From Clostridioides difficile ATCC 9689 = DSM 1296 (lineage in GTDB: Bacteria; Bacillota; Clostridia; Peptostreptococcales; Peptostreptococcaceae): a stretch of DNA of 64,000 nt. The notes under the pieces were generated by a model. It made no database searches. It worked only from the letters and a program-made list of their open reading frames with translations, and had not been told where the DNA came from. Location: assembly GCF_001077535.1 (NCBI RefSeq), contig NZ_CP011968.1, positions 2,852,001-2,916,000 on the forward strand, written 5' to 3'. This document shows, piece after piece, positions 37,479 to 47,433 of this stretch. Made by a program: the position numbers and the translations under genes. Position 1 is the stretch's first letter. Each line of letters begins with the position of its first letter.

Positions 37479-38834
37479 CTAATTTTTAAATGAATGTATA
37501 GGAGCTGGAATCCTTCCTCCTCTTTGAGTAAATAATTCAGATGAATTTGTATTTATAGGCATTACTGGTGCTCGTCCTAAAAGTCCTCCAAATTCTACCA
37601 TATCACCTACATCACATCCTGGGGCTGGTATAATTCTAACGGCTGTAGTCTTATTATTAATCATACCTATTGCTGCCTCATCAGCTATCATGGCTCCAAG
37701 CGTACCTGCTGTAGTATTTCCTGGCACAGCTATCATATCAAGACCTACAGAACAAATAGCAGTCATTGCTTCAAGCTTATCTATACTTAAAGCACCTTTA
37801 ATAACAGAATCAATCATACCTGCATCTTCAGATACTGGTATAAACGCTCCACTAAGTCCTCCAACATGTGAACATGCCATTACTCCACCTTTTTTAACAG
37901 CATCATTTAAAAGTGCTAATGCTGCTGTAGTCCCATGAGTACCAACAACTTCAAGACCCATTTCCTCTAATATATTTGCTACTGAATCACCAATAGCAGG
38001 TGTAGGAGCTAGTGATAAGTCTATTATCCCAAATGGAACATCCAATCTACTAGAAGCTTCCTTTGCCACAAGTTGTCCAACTCTTGTAATTTTAAATGCA
38101 GTCTTTTTAACTGTTTCTGAAACAACATCAAAAGGCTCTCCCTTTACTTTCTCTAAAGCTCTCTTAACAACACCAGGGCCACTTACACCAACATTTATAA
38201 TTCTATCAGCCTCACCAACACCATGGAAAGCTCCTGCCATAAATGGATTATCTTCTACTGCATTACAAAATACTACTAATTTTGCACAACCAAAACCTTT
38301 TGCATCTTTTGTTAATTCTGCAGTTTCTTTTATGATTTCTCCCATTTCTTTCACTGCATCCATATTTATACCACATCTTGTAGAACCTACATTTACTGAA
38401 GCACATACTTTATTAGTACTTGCTAGAGCTTTTGGAATTGACTTAATTAGTATCTTATCACCTTTTGTATATCCCTTTTGAACTAATGCTGAGAATCCAC
38501 CAATAAAATCTATACCTAAATCCTCTGCAGCCTTATCCAATGTCTGTGCAAACTTTACATAGTCATTTTCATCTGTTGCACCTGCAATAATGGAAATTGG
38601 AGTTACTGATACCCTTTTATTTACAATTGGGATACCAAATTCACGCTCTATATCTTTTCCAACCTTCACCAAATCTTTAGCAGAACTCATAATCTTATTG
38701 TATATTTTTTCTCTAGCTTTATCTCCATCAGGGTCTATACAATCTAATAAAGAAATCCCCATAGTTATAGTTCTTATATCCAACTGTTCTTCATCTATCA
38801 TCTTTATTGTTTCAAGTATATTTCCTACATTCAC
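37479..38834 (-). CDS. DUF711 / PFL-family (UPF0210) protein
   Basis: A 451-residue cytosolic protein of the UPF0210 family, distantly related to pyruvate formate-lyase folds. Visible signatures are [17 protein letters not shown] near 85-100, [18 protein letters not shown] near 150, and [21 protein letters not shown] near 320. The biochemical role is unknown. I chose GTG 38834 because GGGGAGGTGAT lies directly upstream. It is in an operon with the ACT protein 25 bases upstream, the normal pairing for this family. Confidence 0.88.
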   Translation of the reverse strand: MNVGNILETIKMIDEEQLDIRTITMGISLLDCIDPDGDKAREKIYNKIMSSAKDLVKVGKDIEREFGIPIVNKRVSVTPISIIAGATDENDYVKFAQTLDKAAEDLGIDFIGGFSALVQKGYTKGDKILIKSIPKALASTNKVCASVNVGSTRCGINMDAVKEMGEIIKETAELTKDAKGFGCAKLVVFCNAVEDNPFMAGAFHGVGEADRIINVGVSGPGVVKRALEKVKGEPFDVVSETVKKTAFKITRVGQLVAKEASSRLDVPFGIIDLSLAPTPAIGDSVANILEEMGLEVVGTHGTTAALALLNDAVKKGGVMACSHVGGLSGAFIPVSEDAGMIDSVIKGALSIDKLEAMTAICSVGLDMIAVPGNTTAGTLGAMIADEAAIGMINNKTTAVRIIPAPGCDVGDMVEFGGLLGRAPVMPINTNSSELFTQRGGRIPAPIHSFKN

Positions 38835-38859
38835 TATTATCACCTCCCCTTACTGTCTA

Positions 38860-39129
38860 CTACAGATTATGCATTGAATTAAATATTTCTTCTCGCTGAA
38901 TTTTTACATCCACTGATAATTTCTTACCTCTTTCAACCAAGTCCTCAACCGTTTTCTCAAAAGAATTTAATGATTTCTCTAAATCAACTATCATAATCAT
39001 AGTAAAATAATCCTGTAATATTTTTTGTGATATATCTACTATGTTGATATTTTGCTTGTATAATTCATCACTAATTCCTGCCACTATACCTGGTTTATCC
39101 TTTCCAATTACTGTTAAAATTGCTTTCAT
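38860..39129 (-). CDS. ACT-domain protein (UPF0237)
   Basis: An 89-residue single ACT domain (MKAILTVIGKDKPGIVAGISDELY), like the regulatory domain of GcvR and amino-acid enzymes. It probably binds an amino acid and regulates the DUF711 partner immediately downstream. The start follows AGGGAGG. Confidence 0.9.
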   Translation of the reverse strand: MKAILTVIGKDKPGIVAGISDELYKQNINIVDISQKILQDYFTMIMIVDLEKSLNSFEKTVEDLVERGKKLSVDVKIQREEIFNSMHNL

Positions 39130-39366
39130 AATAATATCCTCCCTTATTTTTTTATAAATCTTATATTTTTACAAATTGAACTATGTGTTAACATATATTT
39201 CATTTATTTGTTAGTAAACCACTTTTTATGTATATATTTAATATATTTTAATACCTATACATTCATTTGTCAATTTTTTTTCAATATTCTATTATTTTTA
39301 TACTATTTAGAAAATTCATATATTATATATGTTTTCTCAACAACAAATACAGTTTTCATAATAATG

Positions 39367-39411
39367 AAAGGTATTACTTAGCAATCTCATGATTTTCTAA
39401 ATAATACCTTT
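39367..39411 (-). terminator. Terminator of the surface protein gene
   Basis: AAAGGTATTA (39367-39376) pairs with TAATACCTTT (39402-39411). It lies directly after the surface protein stop on the minus strand. The T run is weak (TCATTATTATG). No gene is seen in 39130-39366. Confidence 0.6.
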
Positions 39412-39418
39412 CTAAAAA

Positions 39419-41389
39419 TTATTTTTTTAATTTTATGAATTTAATTATACTTTTTCTAGTATCAGGATTTACAATTAATATAGAACCAATCATAATTGGT
39501 GTTAGTATACAAAATAAAAAAATAATATCTTTTTTTAGATTATATTCTTTAGATTCTAATTTATAATTATTATTTATTATTCCATCATAATCACTTATAT
39601 TTGACTTATTTTTATTTGTATCTTGATTTTTGTTAGAAATACTTTCCCTATAAGGAAAAGAATGTTCATTGGTACCAAATACTGATTTTGAGCTTAAATC
39701 ATAATTATCATCATTTTCTGTAATTGAATTTTTATTGTAAAATCCTTTTTCTTTATCAGAATTATTTTCTTTATTACCATCTTTAGGTATATCATGAGGA
39801 TTTTTATTTTCATTGCTATCAGTACTTGATTCTACATCATCTTTAGGAGTATTTGGTTGTTTCTCATCAGAATTATCATTTTCATTATTATTATTTTCAT
39901 TATTATTATTTTCATTATTATTGTTTTGATTGTTATTACTATCATTATTTTCATTTCCATTATTCCCATCTTGATTGTTATCATCCTCATCTCTATCCGG
40001 GTCGTCTCTACCTCCTCCTCCACGGTCACCATCAATATCATCATTTTCCCGTTCATCATCTGGTGTCTCTTGGTTGTCTCCGCCTCCCATTATAAATCCT
40101 GGTTTAAAAACTATATTTGAATACCCTTCTTTTAATCCTCCTACAACTTTTACTCTAAAACAACGCAACTTAAAATCTTCAAAAAAAAGTATAGCTTGAT
40201 CTCTAATATCCTCCTGTTCTTCAGATATCCAATTGATTCCATCGCTTGAATATTCAACAAAAACCTTACTTGCACTATACGGCATATCATAAAATAAAAC
40301 AGCTACATATCCATTTTTTGTATTTTGAAATTCCAGTTCCAAATTGTCTATTGGTTTTTTCTCTATAACAGATACATTCAAAATAGGAACTACATCATCA
40401 TTTATTATAATTTTTTCTTTATTTAACATTTCTGTTTTAAACTTTCCTGTTATATTAAAATTTTCTCCCTTTTCCAACTTTTCATAATAATCAGTAAAAT
40501 CCCATTCTACATCTATATCAAGTCGATTACCACTAGATGTTTCTAATACCATATATTTGGGAAATTTTATATTTTCTATTTTATCATCTTTACTTACTTT
40601 TATTTCATCACTAAATACACCAATTCCCCTATGACAACATTTCACAATATCATAGCCAGAATCTTCAGCTATAGAGGGTATAAGCTCATTATAATCATCA
40701 ATTATATAAACTTTCTTACTTTCTGATATAATTGATTGTGCCAACTTATTATTATCTCTTAGTAACCCACTTTCATTGTTGCTACTATATGCTTTTATTG
40801 AAGTTTCTTCTATCTCAACATCACCTTTAGAATAAACACCTATAGCATGTTCTCCATTCACTTCAATATCCTTATTTAGTATTCTAATATCATTTTCAGT
40901 ATAAATTCCTATTGCATCTTTTCCATTTGCCTTTATTTTTTCAACAGATTCGTAGGATGATTTAATATGTAAGTCTCCTCCTTCTTCAACGTATAAGGCT
41001 GTCCCATCAGTAGCAATTATGTTGTTTATACCAATACTTATACTTCCACCATTTTCTATATGTATTACTCCTTCTTTTCCTCCTTCACCTATTATATTCA
41101 ATTCATTATCATCAATAATAAATCTCCCATGATTTTTTATCAATATTTTATATTTGTTGGTATCTATTGTAAAATTACTGTCATAAGGAATATAAAATCT
41201 AAACTCTTCATCTATTACCATATCACAAGAAAGAGTATAAACTATTTCTTCTTTATTATTTTTATTTTCTTGAACCCACCTTTCAAAATCTTCAAGACAA
41301 TTTTCCTCTTGTCCAAAAACTTTATGTGGAAAACTTATAAAACACAAAACTATTATACTCATAAAAATAAATATCTCATACTTTTTCAT
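39419..41389 (-). CDS. Secreted, membrane-anchored surface protein with Asn/Asp-rich stalk
   Basis: A 656-residue protein. It has a signal peptide (MKKYEIFIFMSIIVLCFISFPHKVFG), a region of repeated short beta strands typical of right-handed helices (about 60-210), an Ig-like region (about 280-430), then a low-complexity stalk (about 430-600) rich in D, E and N. It ends with a transmembrane segment (ILFLFCILTPIMIGSILIV) and a basic tail. No sortase motif, cell-wall-binding 2 repeat or S-layer domain is seen, so anchoring is by the membrane span. The family is not recognised. It lies between the ACT operon and spoIVA. Confidence 0.7.
   Translation of the reverse strand: MKKYEIFIFMSIIVLCFISFPHKVFGQEENCLEDFERWVQENKNNKEEIVYTLSCDMVIDEEFRFYIPYDSNFTIDTNKYKILIKNHGRFIIDDNELNIIGEGGKEGVIHIENGGSISIGINNIIATDGTALYVEEGGDLHIKSSYESVEKIKANGKDAIGIYTENDIRILNKDIEVNGEHAIGVYSKGDVEIEETSIKAYSSNNESGLLRDNNKLAQSIISESKKVYIIDDYNELIPSIAEDSGYDIVKCCHRGIGVFSDEIKVSKDDKIENIKFPKYMVLETSSGNRLDIDVEWDFTDYYEKLEKGENFNITGKFKTEMLNKEKIIINDDVVPILNVSVIEKKPIDNLELEFQNTKNGYVAVLFYDMPYSASKVFVEYSSDGINWISEEQEDIRDQAILFFEDFKLRCFRVKVVGGLKEGYSNIVFKPGFIMGGGDNQETPDDERENDDIDGDRGGGGRDDPDRDEDDNNQDGNNGNENNDSNNNQNNNNENNNNENNNNENDNSDEKQPNTPKDDVESSTDSNENKNPHDIPKDGNKENNSDKEKGFYNKNSITENDDNYDLSSKSVFGTNEHSFPYRESISNKNQDTNKNKSNISDYDGIINNNYKLESKEYNLKKDIIFLFCILTPIMIGSILIVNPDTRKSIIKFIKLKK
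39883..39927 (-). repeat. 15-bp tandem repeat coding for (NNNNE)n in the surface protein
   Basis: Three consecutive 15-bp units (39883-39897, 39898-39912, 39913-39927), the last with one A/G change, encode Asn-rich pentapeptides ending in Glu. Whole codons are repeated, so copy number could change without a frameshift. Confidence 0.7.
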
Positions 41390-41520
41390 CTTACACTCCT
41401 AGAAATTTTTAGCTTTGAAACAATCCTGTCGAAACATATACTTCACCCACTATAATTTTTCCACAATTATCAATTATTGTCAATTTATATAAGTATCTTT
41501 ATTAATTGTTATAAATAAAA

Positions 41521-41565
41521 AGCTACTTACTAAAGCAAACAGACGTTTCACTTTAATAAGTAGCT
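41521..41565 (-). terminator. Terminator of spoIVA
   Basis: AGCTACTTA (41521-41529) with TAAGTAGCT (41557-41565), extended by TAAAG/CTTTA. On the minus strand TTTTTATTTAT follows. It starts 6 bases after the spoIVA stop. Confidence 0.75.
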
Positions 41566-41571
41566 ATATTT

Positions 41572-43047
41572 TTATAACAAAATAGTTATAATATTAGAAC
41601 TTCCTTCATTTACAATTTTTTGTAAAGTCTTTTGCATTTTAACTCTTATCTCTTCTGGCATAGTATATAATTTACTTTGTAATTGCTCTTTTACTAAGTC
41701 ATGTAGTGATTTACCAAACATATTTGATTCCCATAAATCTGCTGGTTGCTCTTCAAATACTTCCATAAGATATTTTATCATCTCTTCACCTTGATTTTGA
41801 TTTCCAACTATTGGAGAAACCTCTGTAGATATATCTGCTTTTATAATATGAAGTGATGGTGCATTGGCTTTTAACTTGATACCATATTGTTTTCCTTGTT
41901 TCATTATTTCTGGTTCTTCCAGACTAAGTTCTTCTAAGGAAGGAGCTACTACTCCATATCCTTTTATCTTGGCATCTATTAAAGCACTTTCTATTTTATC
42001 ATACTCATTTTTAACTTTAGATAGTCTAGTTATCAGACTAAGCAGTTGATAATCTCCTTCAATTTTAAATCCACTTTTTTCTTCAAGGACATTATAGAAT
42101 AAATCTTGCTTTGTCTGTAAATCAATATTTATAACACCTTCTCCTAGCTCTACATTATCAACACCTGTATCTTCCAAAAACTCTAACTCAGAAAATCCTT
42201 GTATAATACCTTCTATATCCCTTATTTTACCTATATCTATAATACTTTGTTTTAATGTTGTTATTATGCTACTTTTTATCCAATGATTTCTTTCAAGACC
42301 TTCAACCCATTTTGGTAAGTTGATTCTTATTTCTGTAAGTGGAAAATCATATAATACAGCTTCCATAACCTCCTCTATATCTTCTTCTTCCATTTCAACC
42401 ACATTCATTGGAAGAACTGGAACTTCATACTTTTCTTCCAATTCACTTCTAAGCATACTCGTTTCCTCACTTTTTGGACTTAACGTATTTAAAACCACTG
42501 CAAATGGTTTTTTAAGATTTTTCAATTCTTGTATAACTCTCTCTTCTGGTTCTACATAGCTTTTTCTGTCAATTCCAGTAACTGAACCATCTGTCAAGAC
42601 AACTATCCCTATTGTAGAATGGTCTTTTATAACTTTTTTAGTTCCTATCTCTGCTGCCTTTTCAAATGTCATAGCTTCTTGTGACCAAGGAGTGGATACT
42701 AATCTTTGTTTTCCACCTTCCTCATGCCCTAAAGCTCCTTCAACTATGTATCCAACACAATCTACCATTCTTACTTTTAAAGATACTGTGTCTTTTATTT
42801 TTATTTCTACACCATCTGCTGGTACAAATTTTGGTTCTACTGTCATTATCGTTTTACCTGAACCACTTTGGGGTATCTCATCTCTTGTTCTATCCTTTTT
42901 AAATTCATTGTCTATATTAGGTATAACCAACTTTTCCATAAATTTTCTTATAAAAGTTGATTTTCCTGTTCTTACAGGTCCAACTACTCCAATATATATA
43001 TCCCCCTGAGTCCTTTTGGATATATCTTCGTATATGTTATTATTCAT
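41572..43047 (-). CDS. spoIVA: SpoIVA, spore coat basement-layer ATPase
   Basis: Polymerises by ATP hydrolysis on the forespore surface to form the coat platform, in the mother cell under SigE. The 491-residue protein starts MNNNIYEDISKRTQGDIYIGVVGPVRTGKST, with Walker A GPVRTGKST near 24-32. The middle and C-terminal domains that mediate assembly are of normal length. I chose ATG 43047 after AGGAGG; the frame extends to 43065. It ends at its own terminator. Confidence 0.97.
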   Translation of the reverse strand: MNNNIYEDISKRTQGDIYIGVVGPVRTGKSTFIRKFMEKLVIPNIDNEFKKDRTRDEIPQSGSGKTIMTVEPKFVPADGVEIKIKDTVSLKVRMVDCVGYIVEGALGHEEGGKQRLVSTPWSQEAMTFEKAAEIGTKKVIKDHSTIGIVVLTDGSVTGIDRKSYVEPEERVIQELKNLKKPFAVVLNTLSPKSEETSMLRSELEEKYEVPVLPMNVVEMEEEDIEEVMEAVLYDFPLTEIRINLPKWVEGLERNHWIKSSIITTLKQSIIDIGKIRDIEGIIQGFSELEFLEDTGVDNVELGEGVINIDLQTKQDLFYNVLEEKSGFKIEGDYQLLSLITRLSKVKNEYDKIESALIDAKIKGYGVVAPSLEELSLEEPEIMKQGKQYGIKLKANAPSLHIIKADISTEVSPIVGNQNQGEEMIKYLMEVFEEQPADLWESNMFGKSLHDLVKEQLQSKLYTMPEEIRVKMQKTLQKIVNEGSSNIITILL

Positions 43048-43125
43048 ATTATTCCTCCTATACATCTAATCTTATTAAATTATATTTAGAGTTAAGGGTT
43101 AATATTCTTAAAATAGAAAAATAAA

Positions 43126-43199
43126 GACCAGCAATATTAATTTAATTTACATATAGAAATTTGTAAATTTCAATGTAAATTAAATTAATATTGCTGGTC
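43126..43199 (-). terminator. Very long hairpin after the MFS gene
   Basis: A perfect 27-bp inverted repeat (43126-43152 with 43173-43199). Inside it is a further 7-bp stem (43156-43162 with 43165-43171). On the minus strand TTTATTTTTC follows. The total hairpin is 74 bases. It separates the MFS gene from spoIVA and may also act as a DNA cruciform. Confidence 0.75.
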
Positions 43200-43218
43200 C
43201 AAATAGTAGTGTATTATA

Positions 43219-44514
43219 TTAACTGACTTTAGTAGTATTTTCATTTGAATTATTATTCATCTCAATAAGTTCTTTACGTCTTTCTTTTGTCATGTTCATC
43301 CATATAAATGTAAACACCAATCCAATTATGGCTACTATAGTAAGAACTATGAAGTAGTACCTATATCCAGTTACACCCGGAAATGCATCCAATATCTTCC
43401 CTGCTGCTAAAGGACAAAGTACTTCTGGAAGATATCCTAATGTAGCAACTATTCCTATAGCAGTTCCTGATATTGATAATGAATAATTACCTTCTTCAAG
43501 TAACGAATAGTGTAAACCTTGAATTGCATACATAGATACATATATTGCAACACATCCAATCAATAGTATATAAATCATAGATGATTTTGTTGGTGTAAAT
43601 ATTACACCTAAAAGACCTGCAATCATAAGTATAAATCCATAAGATATAATCTTTGATGAACCAACTTTATCTCCAAGTAATCCAGAAGCAGCTGATGCTA
43701 CTGGTCTACAATACTGAGCTAATATTGAGATTGCAGATGCAAACACCACAGTAGCTCCAAATGCTTCAGTTGAATAAGGCGTAAAATAATAAAATGACAT
43801 ATTAGCTGAATATGAACAAAACATTATTATTGTTATTATCCATGTATGAGGCATTTTTATTACTGCAAAAAAGGCTTCTTTATCAAATTTTGCTGATACC
43901 TCTTTTTCATTATCCTTTAATTTGAAAAATACTAATACTCCAACTATTACATTTATTGCCGAGTATAATACTATAATAGCTGTAAGACCAGATTTATCAC
44001 TTACTTTTGATGAAATATACCCAAATAGTATCAATACTAGAGATAGATGAATTGCATTGGTAATTCCACGACCACTTTCCATAAATCCAAAAGCTTTTCC
44101 TTGTTCATTTTCAGATGCTAACATTCTAACAGCTTTTACAAGAGCTGGCCAAAAAGTAAGTATTGTTGTTATTCCCCATAAGGCATGGATTAAAAACACA
44201 ACAATATATGGAGGATAAAGTGTTAATACAAGACCAGATATTCCTGTAATAATTAAAGAACCTGAAAGCAATTTTCTGGCTGAAATACGGTCTGCTAAAA
44301 AACCACCAAAAAGGTATGATACCATTGCAAGTAGACCATAAATACTTCCTAAGCTTCCCATTTGTGTATTTGTAAGATTAAATGCTTGTGCAAAAGTATC
44401 ATAATAATAATTCTTTAAATATGGTAAAGCATATATAAATGCTCCTGCTACAAAGAGTATTATCAAGACTTTGAAATTTTTCCAAATGCTTGGTTTATTT
44501 ACTTCAACTGACAT
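43219..44514 (-). CDS. MFS transporter
   Basis: A 431-residue major facilitator with 12 spans. The motif GGFLADRISARKLL after helix 2 is the MFS signature A, and GLLGDKVGSSKII is its repeat in the second half. The family resembles OPA/organic-acid carriers, but substrate is not readable. It lies 183 bases downstream of the APC permease and reads in the same direction. It may belong to the same module, or be transcribed separately across the hairpin at 44631-44677. Confidence 0.85.
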   Translation of the reverse strand: MSVEVNKPSIWKNFKVLIILFVAGAFIYALPYLKNYYYDTFAQAFNLTNTQMGSLGSIYGLLAMVSYLFGGFLADRISARKLLSGSLIITGISGLVLTLYPPYIVVFLIHALWGITTILTFWPALVKAVRMLASENEQGKAFGFMESGRGITNAIHLSLVLILFGYISSKVSDKSGLTAIIVLYSAINVIVGVLVFFKLKDNEKEVSAKFDKEAFFAVIKMPHTWIITIIMFCSYSANMSFYYFTPYSTEAFGATVVFASAISILAQYCRPVASAASGLLGDKVGSSKIISYGFILMIAGLLGVIFTPTKSSMIYILLIGCVAIYVSMYAIQGLHYSLLEEGNYSLSISGTAIGIVATLGYLPEVLCPLAAGKILDAFPGVTGYRYYFIVLTIVAIIGLVFTFIWMNMTKERRKELIEMNNNSNENTTKVS

Positions 44515-44630
44515 ACTTCCTCCTTATGTAAATACCTGTAAATTTTCATGATAATTAATTATTGCTTATTGTATTGTTTATTCAATATTTCGGAATATTT
44601 ATTAATATATTAGGTTAATCTATCAATAAT

Positions 44631-44677
44631 TTATGGTGAGTTATGAGCTAAAAGTAAACTCTTTTAGCTCACCATAA
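44631..44677 (-). terminator. Hairpin after the APC permease gene
   Basis: GAGCTAAAAG (44645-44654) with CTTTTAGCTC (44661-44670), and outer TTATGGTGAG (44631-44640) with CTCACCATAA (44668-44677) overlapping at CTC. The strand following on the minus side lacks a strong T run, so termination may be partial. Confidence 0.5.
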
Positions 44678-44697
44678 TAATTATATTTTTATTTATA

Positions 44698-46107
44698 CTA
44701 ACGTCCAGAGTTATTAGATATCTTTTTTTCATAGTTCTTCCATAGCATTAAACCTGTTATTATAACAAAAAGACCTCCTCCTATCATTTCAATCTCATAG
44801 ATTATATTATCTTTTAAAGTCTCCATAACTGGTGCCGTTGAGAAAAGTATGCCAACTACAGTTACTACAAGTACCATTCTGGCAATATTGATACAAACTG
44901 AATCACTTTTTGCAATTGAATATGGTCTTTCTTCATTTGGTCTTGTCTTTCTAAGTCTAATATAAGATGTAAAAAGCAAGACATATGGAAATAATGCTGT
45001 TAATGCTGTCATAGTAACAAGAACATTGTATATATTATCTACTGATGGTAATAAGTTTGTTCCTACAAGAAGTAGACTCACTATTATAGCCTGAACTATT
45101 ACTGCATTTGATGGTATATTGTATTTATTTGTAACAGTCAATTGCTTAGGAAATACACCTTCTCTTACATTTCCAAAAAGCATCTTTACTGGACCTGCTA
45201 TATAAAGTATTAATGCTCCTAGTACTGATAAAGTTATTCCAAATGCTACTATTCTTATAAACCAACTTCCTATACCTAAATCTTGTGCAACTTTAGCTAA
45301 TGCATCTAGTATCCCTGTAGATGCTGCAATTTTATCTGGAGGAAGTATCATTGTTATTGCTACTGAACCTAAGATATAGATTCCTCCTATTAAAACAGCC
45401 ACAGTTAATATAGCTTTAGGAAAGTTTTTCTTAGCATTATCCATTTCGGTTATGAAATTAGCAGTCGTTTCAGCTCCTGATAATGCAAATATTATAGCAG
45501 ATATAGAAACTAATGAATTGGCATCTATTTTTGGTATTATATTTTGGATTGTATATATCGATGCTGATGGAGCTTTTTTGAGAATAACTACAGACATAAA
45601 TGCCATCACTATAAGTAATATAGCAGGAATTGTAGAACCTAATGCTCCTGTATTCGTAAAAAATTTTCCAAATGCCATCCCACGAGTACTTACTAAGGAC
45701 AACAGCCAAAATATTATGAGTGAAAGTGCTAAAATAAACATCTTATTGTTTGATAAATCTGGATTTCCAAGCATATATGCAATATTTATCGCTAAAAAAG
45801 TCAAGAAAGAAGAATACCAAAATATCTTTGATGTCCAATTTAGCCATGACACCATAAATCCCCACTTCTCTCCATAAGCTTGTTTAACCCATTCTCCAAG
45901 TCCACCATCTTTTGGATATGTTGCAGCCAACTCTGCACATATAAGTGATGCAGGAACAAAGAATATAAAAGCAAACAATAACCAAACTGGTATAGAACCA
46001 AGACCCAATCCAAAACTAGAGGCAGTAGATTTAGCTATCCATCTAATCCCAAATAGTGCTGATATATTCATAAATACTAAATCCCAAAATCCAATTTTCT
46101 TTTTCAC
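44698..46107 (-). CDS. APC-superfamily amino acid permease (paralogue 2)
   Basis: A 469-residue, 12-span permease highly similar to the one at 22087-23490 (both open KKKIGxWxLVFMNxSALxGIRWIAKSTASSFGLG and contain GAETxANFITEMDxxxKNFPKA). The longer ORF to 46149 is possible, but GTG 46107 is preceded by GGAGG with 7-base spacing and matches the paralogue's start. It lies 51 bases after the M24-fold gene in the same direction, forming an operon with it. Confidence 0.85.
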   Translation of the reverse strand: MKKKIGFWDLVFMNISALFGIRWIAKSTASSFGLGLGSIPVWLLFAFIFFVPASLICAELAATYPKDGGLGEWVKQAYGEKWGFMVSWLNWTSKIFWYSSFLTFLAINIAYMLGNPDLSNNKMFILALSLIIFWLLSLVSTRGMAFGKFFTNTGALGSTIPAILLIVMAFMSVVILKKAPSASIYTIQNIIPKIDANSLVSISAIIFALSGAETTANFITEMDNAKKNFPKAILTVAVLIGGIYILGSVAITMILPPDKIAASTGILDALAKVAQDLGIGSWFIRIVAFGITLSVLGALILYIAGPVKMLFGNVREGVFPKQLTVTNKYNIPSNAVIVQAIIVSLLLVGTNLLPSVDNIYNVLVTMTALTALFPYVLLFTSYIRLRKTRPNEERPYSIAKSDSVCINIARMVLVVTVVGILFSTAPVMETLKDNIIYEIEMIGGGLFVIITGLMLWKNYEKKISNNSGR

Positions 46108-46158
46108 TGTAATTCCTCCAATTTCAAATTTATTCAGACTCATACACAATGTATTGAC

Positions 46159-47298
46159 TTAAATATCAAGTATAAGTTCTTCAACACTTCTTGGATAATT
46201 AGTTATAATTGTAGCACCATTCTTACCTACTATTGCTGTATCTGAGTGTCTAAATCCTCCAACTCCAGGTATATATATCCCTGGCTCCATAGAAAATACC
46301 ATTCCTTCTTCTAATATTAATTCATTGTCAAATCTTAAATATGGCTCTTCATGTTCTGATAAACCTAAACCATGACCAATTCTATGATTTGAATATAACT
46401 CTAGACCATACTTTGCAACAACAGCTCTTGCTGCTTCATCCACCATTCTTGCTGGTATACCAGCTTTTATTGTATCTAATCCAGCTTGTTGAGCCTCTAC
46501 TGCAATCTTAAACACTTCTTTTTGTCTTTCTGTTGGTTTGCCTATAATAAAAGTTCTTTCATTTTCTGCTCTATAGTTTTCATACCAAACCTGTCTACTA
46601 TGTATTACTATATCTCCTCTTTGAAGTATTCTAGTATTGGAATCTAAATGAGGTTGTGCTGTTCTATCAATCCCTGAACAAGTCCAGTTTGCAAATCCTA
46701 TATATGTATCAGGATAATTTTCAGAAACATATTTTAGTAAAGCATTATCCCCTGCAACGTCAAACTCCAATTCACTCATCCCAACTCTAACATTTTCTAA
46801 AGACCCTTTTATTCCTATATCAGATAGGTAACCTGCTATCTTCAAAAATTCTATTTCTTTTGCATCTTTTACATATCTCATTTCAAATATTTTACTTCCA
46901 ACATCTTTGATAGCAAATGACTTATCAGTTATATACTCTGAAAAGCTTGCAGATACTATATCTTTTTCTATTCCAACAGTTGTTCCTTTAGGGTATTTAT
47001 TTAAAATTATATCTAAGTAATGTTTATGTGATATTCCATGTTCTTTCATTTCTGGTATTTCATAATACACATATACATTATCAACTTTTGCAACTTCTTT
47101 AGCATGTAATTCTTCTAATCCAGGTACTATTAATTCTATTTTATCTTGAGTTACTACTGTTACAATTGGTCTAGAATAAGTTATTGCTTTAAATCCACTA
47201 ATATAAAATTGATTGTCTGGTTCAAATATTAAAGCAATTTCAATGCTTTTTTCATTCATGTACTTTCTCAATCTTTCTAGTCTCATATTATTTGACAT
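46159..47298 (-). CDS. M24-fold hydrolase with degenerate metal site (creatinase/DoeA-like)
   Basis: A 379-residue protein of the M24 fold. It has a creatinase N-terminal domain and a pita-bread catalytic domain, retaining NHRIGHGLGLSEHEE and MEPGIYIPG. Aligned to the intact peptidase at 23987, the ILDIGC Asp is Ser (VIHSRQVW), the ADMTRT Asp is Glu (RAENERT), and the last Glu in VRIED is Ser (FRHSD). Three of five ligand positions therefore differ. Creatinase and ectoine hydrolase lack metals in this fold, so amidase action on a small molecule is plausible. It is upstream of an APC permease and diverges from a TetR gene. Start after AGAGGTGC. Confidence 0.85.
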   Translation of the reverse strand: MSNNMRLERLRKYMNEKSIEIALIFEPDNQFYISGFKAITYSRPIVTVVTQDKIELIVPGLEELHAKEVAKVDNVYVYYEIPEMKEHGISHKHYLDIILNKYPKGTTVGIEKDIVSASFSEYITDKSFAIKDVGSKIFEMRYVKDAKEIEFLKIAGYLSDIGIKGSLENVRVGMSELEFDVAGDNALLKYVSENYPDTYIGFANWTCSGIDRTAQPHLDSNTRILQRGDIVIHSRQVWYENYRAENERTFIIGKPTERQKEVFKIAVEAQQAGLDTIKAGIPARMVDEAARAVVAKYGLELYSNHRIGHGLGLSEHEEPYLRFDNELILEEGMVFSMEPGIYIPGVGGFRHSDTAIVGKNGATIITNYPRSVEELILDI

Positions 47299-47433
47299 AA
47301 TGCACCTCTTTCTTAATATTCAGATAATTTATTCAATACAACAAGGATGAATATATTATTTTAAAATTCTTAATATTTTTAGTACTTGTCGTATTTGTAT
47401 GTAAATTAATTTTATTTGTGATTATTTTATCAT

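Noticed and set aside
39832-40120. Several ORFs in both directions across the Asn-rich stalk
   Set aside because: Low-complexity shadows of the tandem repeat coding region in the surface protein gene.
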